Source: Inonotus obliquus (taxonomy: Eukaryota > Basidiomycota > Agaricomycetes > Hymenochaetales > Hymenochaetaceae). From it: a DNA stretch of 64,000 bases. Below are positions 61,862 to 64,000 of this stretch, in pieces. The stretch covers positions 1,302,001-1,366,000 of the forward strand of contig JAJHTX010000011.1 of the NCBI GenBank assembly GCA_032164295.1, written 5' to 3'. The notes beneath the pieces were generated by a model. The model made no database searches. It saw nothing but the letters and a program-made list of their open reading frames with translations, and had not been told where the DNA came from. Position 1 is the first letter of the stretch, and each line of letters begins with the position of its first letter. The position numbers and the translations under genes were made by a program.

Positions 61862-62786
61862 GTGACAATTTTGCCGAATCTTTGCCCATGTGTCATCTTC
61901 GTGACTCATGCTCGTGAGGATGCGATAATCTCGGAGGGTGATTTCAAAACCCGAGCCAACATTGTTGAGGGATTCGAGGAGAATAGAAGTTGCCGCGTTC
62001 TGATTTTCGAAAAGCTCGAAACGCAGCTGTATAAAGTGAAAGATGAGAACGTCTTTCAGAAGTGCTTCCGAGAGATTTTCGAAGGTGATTCCATTCTCTG
62101 TCATCGTAAACGTTCATGGGCTGATGTTTTCATATACAGCTCATTATTTGGTGTATGAGAAAGCAAACATCCTTCATCGCGATATCAGCATCTTCAATCC
62201 CATGGTTCGCAAGGTTGGCGATGGCACGATGATTGGGGTCCTGAATGGTTGGGACCTCCAGAATAAGGCGTCCGAGTCATCAGAATCTCGCACGGGGACT
62301 AGAACTGGAACTCGCCCGTTCATGTCTAAGGAACTCAATGACGTCGAACTTCTGCCCGCACACATATTACGCTTCGATTTGGAATCATTCCTATACTTCC
62401 TTATTTGGTCTGCATTCGTTATCCCGCACAAGGATCAGAAAGCAGAGGCAGAGAAGGAAGCAGAGGCAAGAGCTAAGGCTGGCAAGTGGGCACTTCGGAA
62501 CACGGCTGCCATGCTGAAAGAATGGTGGACTAAAAGTGACGACGGACTTTACGTTGATAAATCCTATACTTTGAGTATCAGGGGAAAGAAAGAATTCCTT
62601 CAGAGTCCATACCGCTTCTCCACCACCGTCGAAACGTGGATCAGTCCGATTTGGGATCTTTTCATCGACGGTTACTCGGCGAAGACAATGGCGAAACGCA
62701 GGATGCAGGCATTCGACGAGGAGACACTTGGAAACCACGTCACGTACCAGAAGATTCATGATATTTTGACAAACATCCCAGAGTAG
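61862..62786 (+). CDS. FunK1-type kinase-like gene, copy 1, probably degenerate
   Basis: This is the C-terminal lobe of a fungal-type protein kinase (FunK1 family, expanded in Agaricomycetes). One intron (62085-62139) joins VFQKCFREIFE to AHYLVYEKANILHRDIS. The HRD catalytic loop is kept (HRDISIFN). FMSKELND, LRFDLESFLYFLIWSAFVIP and SPIWDLFIDGYSAKTMAKRR follow to the stop. The metal-binding DFG-like position, read as NDWDL in copy 2, is NGWDL here, so the key aspartate is glycine. The 5' end has no ATG in frame and no N-terminal ATP-binding lobe was found. Together these suggest a pseudokinase or a dead gene. The coordinates begin at the edge of the open frame. Confidence 0.7.
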
Positions 62787-63483
62787 AAACGGGTGCGTTA
62801 ACCCTTGACTCTTAGCTGTTATTATTCTCTATCTCACTTTGCTTCTCATTCAGGGGGTAAGCTAAAGCGAATGGTGCGATTCTTCCTGAGTCTTAGAAGG
62901 AATGATTTCCACAACGTACCAAATATTTCAGTAGCTGTCTTGAAGTACGATGTTACTTACTCAGGCTGATCCCCGAGTTGCCAAATCACTCTTTACAGCA
63001 CAGAAGGAAAGGCACAGAGGAAGGGGCATGCATTCCGTACTGACTCTGGGAATAAATTCATCGGCTTCACGTAGCTTGGAACGGAACAGTAGTTCTCCTT
63101 TTCATTCGGCTCGCTTTAGCAGGAGGAGAAGGACAAGTATACCATCTGCCATCGGATTTGAACCGATTTCACGAGCGGCATCTTCCCTTCACATGGTACA
63201 CCCGCAAAGTATTGAAATCGAGATCGCCGAGGACTCCGAGTGGATGCTACGCTGGTCGTACCTGCTGCTCTAAGTATTGGGATTGAATCCGGGGACTTGG
63301 CCTGTGATCACTATCAACCAGTTCAGCACGACAGACACGCGGCATGCTACATTCTCACCTTGCCTGTCGTCCGACACCCAGGTGTTCTGAGTCGCCATCA
63401 CTTTTCGATAGTCGCTTGTGGCGTTCACTTTGTCGACCTGGATTCGAAACCATTGGAGAGCAACTTGATAGCTCTGGCCGGAA
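62787..63483. other. spacer between tandem kinase-like genes
   Basis: No independent gene is supported. The plus-strand frame leading into copy 2 is open from about 63226, so part of this spacer may be an upstream exon of copy 2. That part shows no similarity to copy 1. Confidence 0.4.
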
Positions 63484-64000
63484 TTGGCGAAGGTTTTGGC
63501 GAGGACAGGATATTCCGCGTCACAGCTTTCGAAAAGCTAAATGTGCGTCTGTACGAAGTGAAGGACGAGAAAGTCTTCCAGAAGTGCTTCCGGGAGATTT
63601 TTCAAGGTACGTTCACTCTCTGTTACTGTAACCAGCCGCGGTCTAATGTTCTCATTTATGCAGCACATTACCGGTTGTATAAAACGGGGGAAATCCTTCA
63701 TCGCGATATCAACATCTTCAATCTCATGGTTCGCAGGGGTAGCGACGGCAAGATGAACGGGGTCCTGAACGATTGGGACCTTTCCGAAGATCAGAGTGAG
63801 ACATCCGAGTCATCAGCGTCTCGCACGGGGATTAGGACGGGAACTCGTCCATTCATGTCCATGGAACTTCATGAAATGAACCCGCCCGCGCACACATTAC
63901 GCTTCGATTGGGAATCATTTCTGTACTTCCTTATTTGGTCTGTATTCGTTATCCCGCACAAGGATCAGAAAGTAGAGGCAGAGAAGGAAGCCAAGGAAAG
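63484..64000 (+). CDS. FunK1-type kinase, copy 2, cut by window end
   Basis: This is a tandem paralog of copy 1. It reads EGFGEDRIFRVTAFEKLNVR and VFQKCFREIFQ, then after an intron (63607-63663) AHYRLYKTGEILHRDINIFN, GVLNDWDLSED, TGTRPFMSMELHEM and LRFDWESFLYFLIWSVFVIP. The catalytic-loop HRD and the DFG-like aspartate (DWD) are both present, unlike copy 1. The gene runs past base 64000. The 5' boundary is unresolved. FunK1 kinases are of unknown substrate and are common, often decayed, in mushroom genomes. Confidence 0.75.

Noticed and set aside
63155..63180. T-arm-like hairpin (ATCGG, seven-base loop, CCGAT) suggesting a tRNA on the minus strand
   Set aside because: No matching A box, D-arm or acceptor-stem pairing could be placed at the right distance, so it is probably a chance hairpin.

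Overview
The window comes from a filamentous fungus, almost certainly a mushroom-forming basidiomycete (Agaricomycetes). Genes are densely interrupted by short introns, mostly about 45-70 nt. The gene content fits: a class II (lignin-type) peroxidase, fungal-type FunK1 kinases, a fungal MAPEG protein, and DUF1769 and CFA20 proteins. All coordinates below come from reading splice junctions by eye, so exon ends are models rather than measured transcripts.

Left third (1-24.5 kb). A DUF1769 gene (minus) is followed by a class II peroxidase that has lost its whole 5' half, an orphan coiled-coil ORF (minus), a cAMP-type phosphodiesterase (plus), a CFA20-domain gene (plus) and a stretch of decayed coding sequence. 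Next comes a 1054-residue low-complexity protein with a strong basic nuclear-localisation tract (minus). About 6 kb without a convincing gene follows, then an EFM7/Nnt1-type methyltransferase (minus).

Centre (24.8-51.1 kb). Two full-size ABCC (MRP-type) transporters, both on the plus strand, bracket the most notable feature: two diverged genes for the condensin HEAT subunit CAP-G/Ycg1 (Cnd3 family). They stand head to head, with only 203 bp between start codons. That spacer carries an ACGCGT MluI cell-cycle box, a CACGTG box and a perfect 11-bp inverted repeat whose arms each contain an ACGCG core. Between the left transporter and the condensin pair lie a MITE-like element with TA-flanked 25-bp terminal inverted repeats, a MAPEG gene and an orphan gene. 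The right transporter has one frame break, best explained by loss of a single G at a splice donor.

Right third (51.1-64 kb). A single-pass membrane protein of unknown role is followed by two tandem secreted intradiol-dioxygenase-like genes with matching TATA boxes, a RING-H2 ubiquitin-ligase-type gene (all minus), and two tandem FunK1-type kinase-like genes (plus). The first kinase has lost its DFG-like aspartate; the second runs off the end.

The MAPEG protein, two ABCC exporters, aromatic-ring dioxygenases and peroxidase relic fit a wood- or litter-decaying lifestyle that handles aromatic compounds. There is no direct evidence that they form one regulated cluster. The condensin pair is the best candidate for something undescribed.
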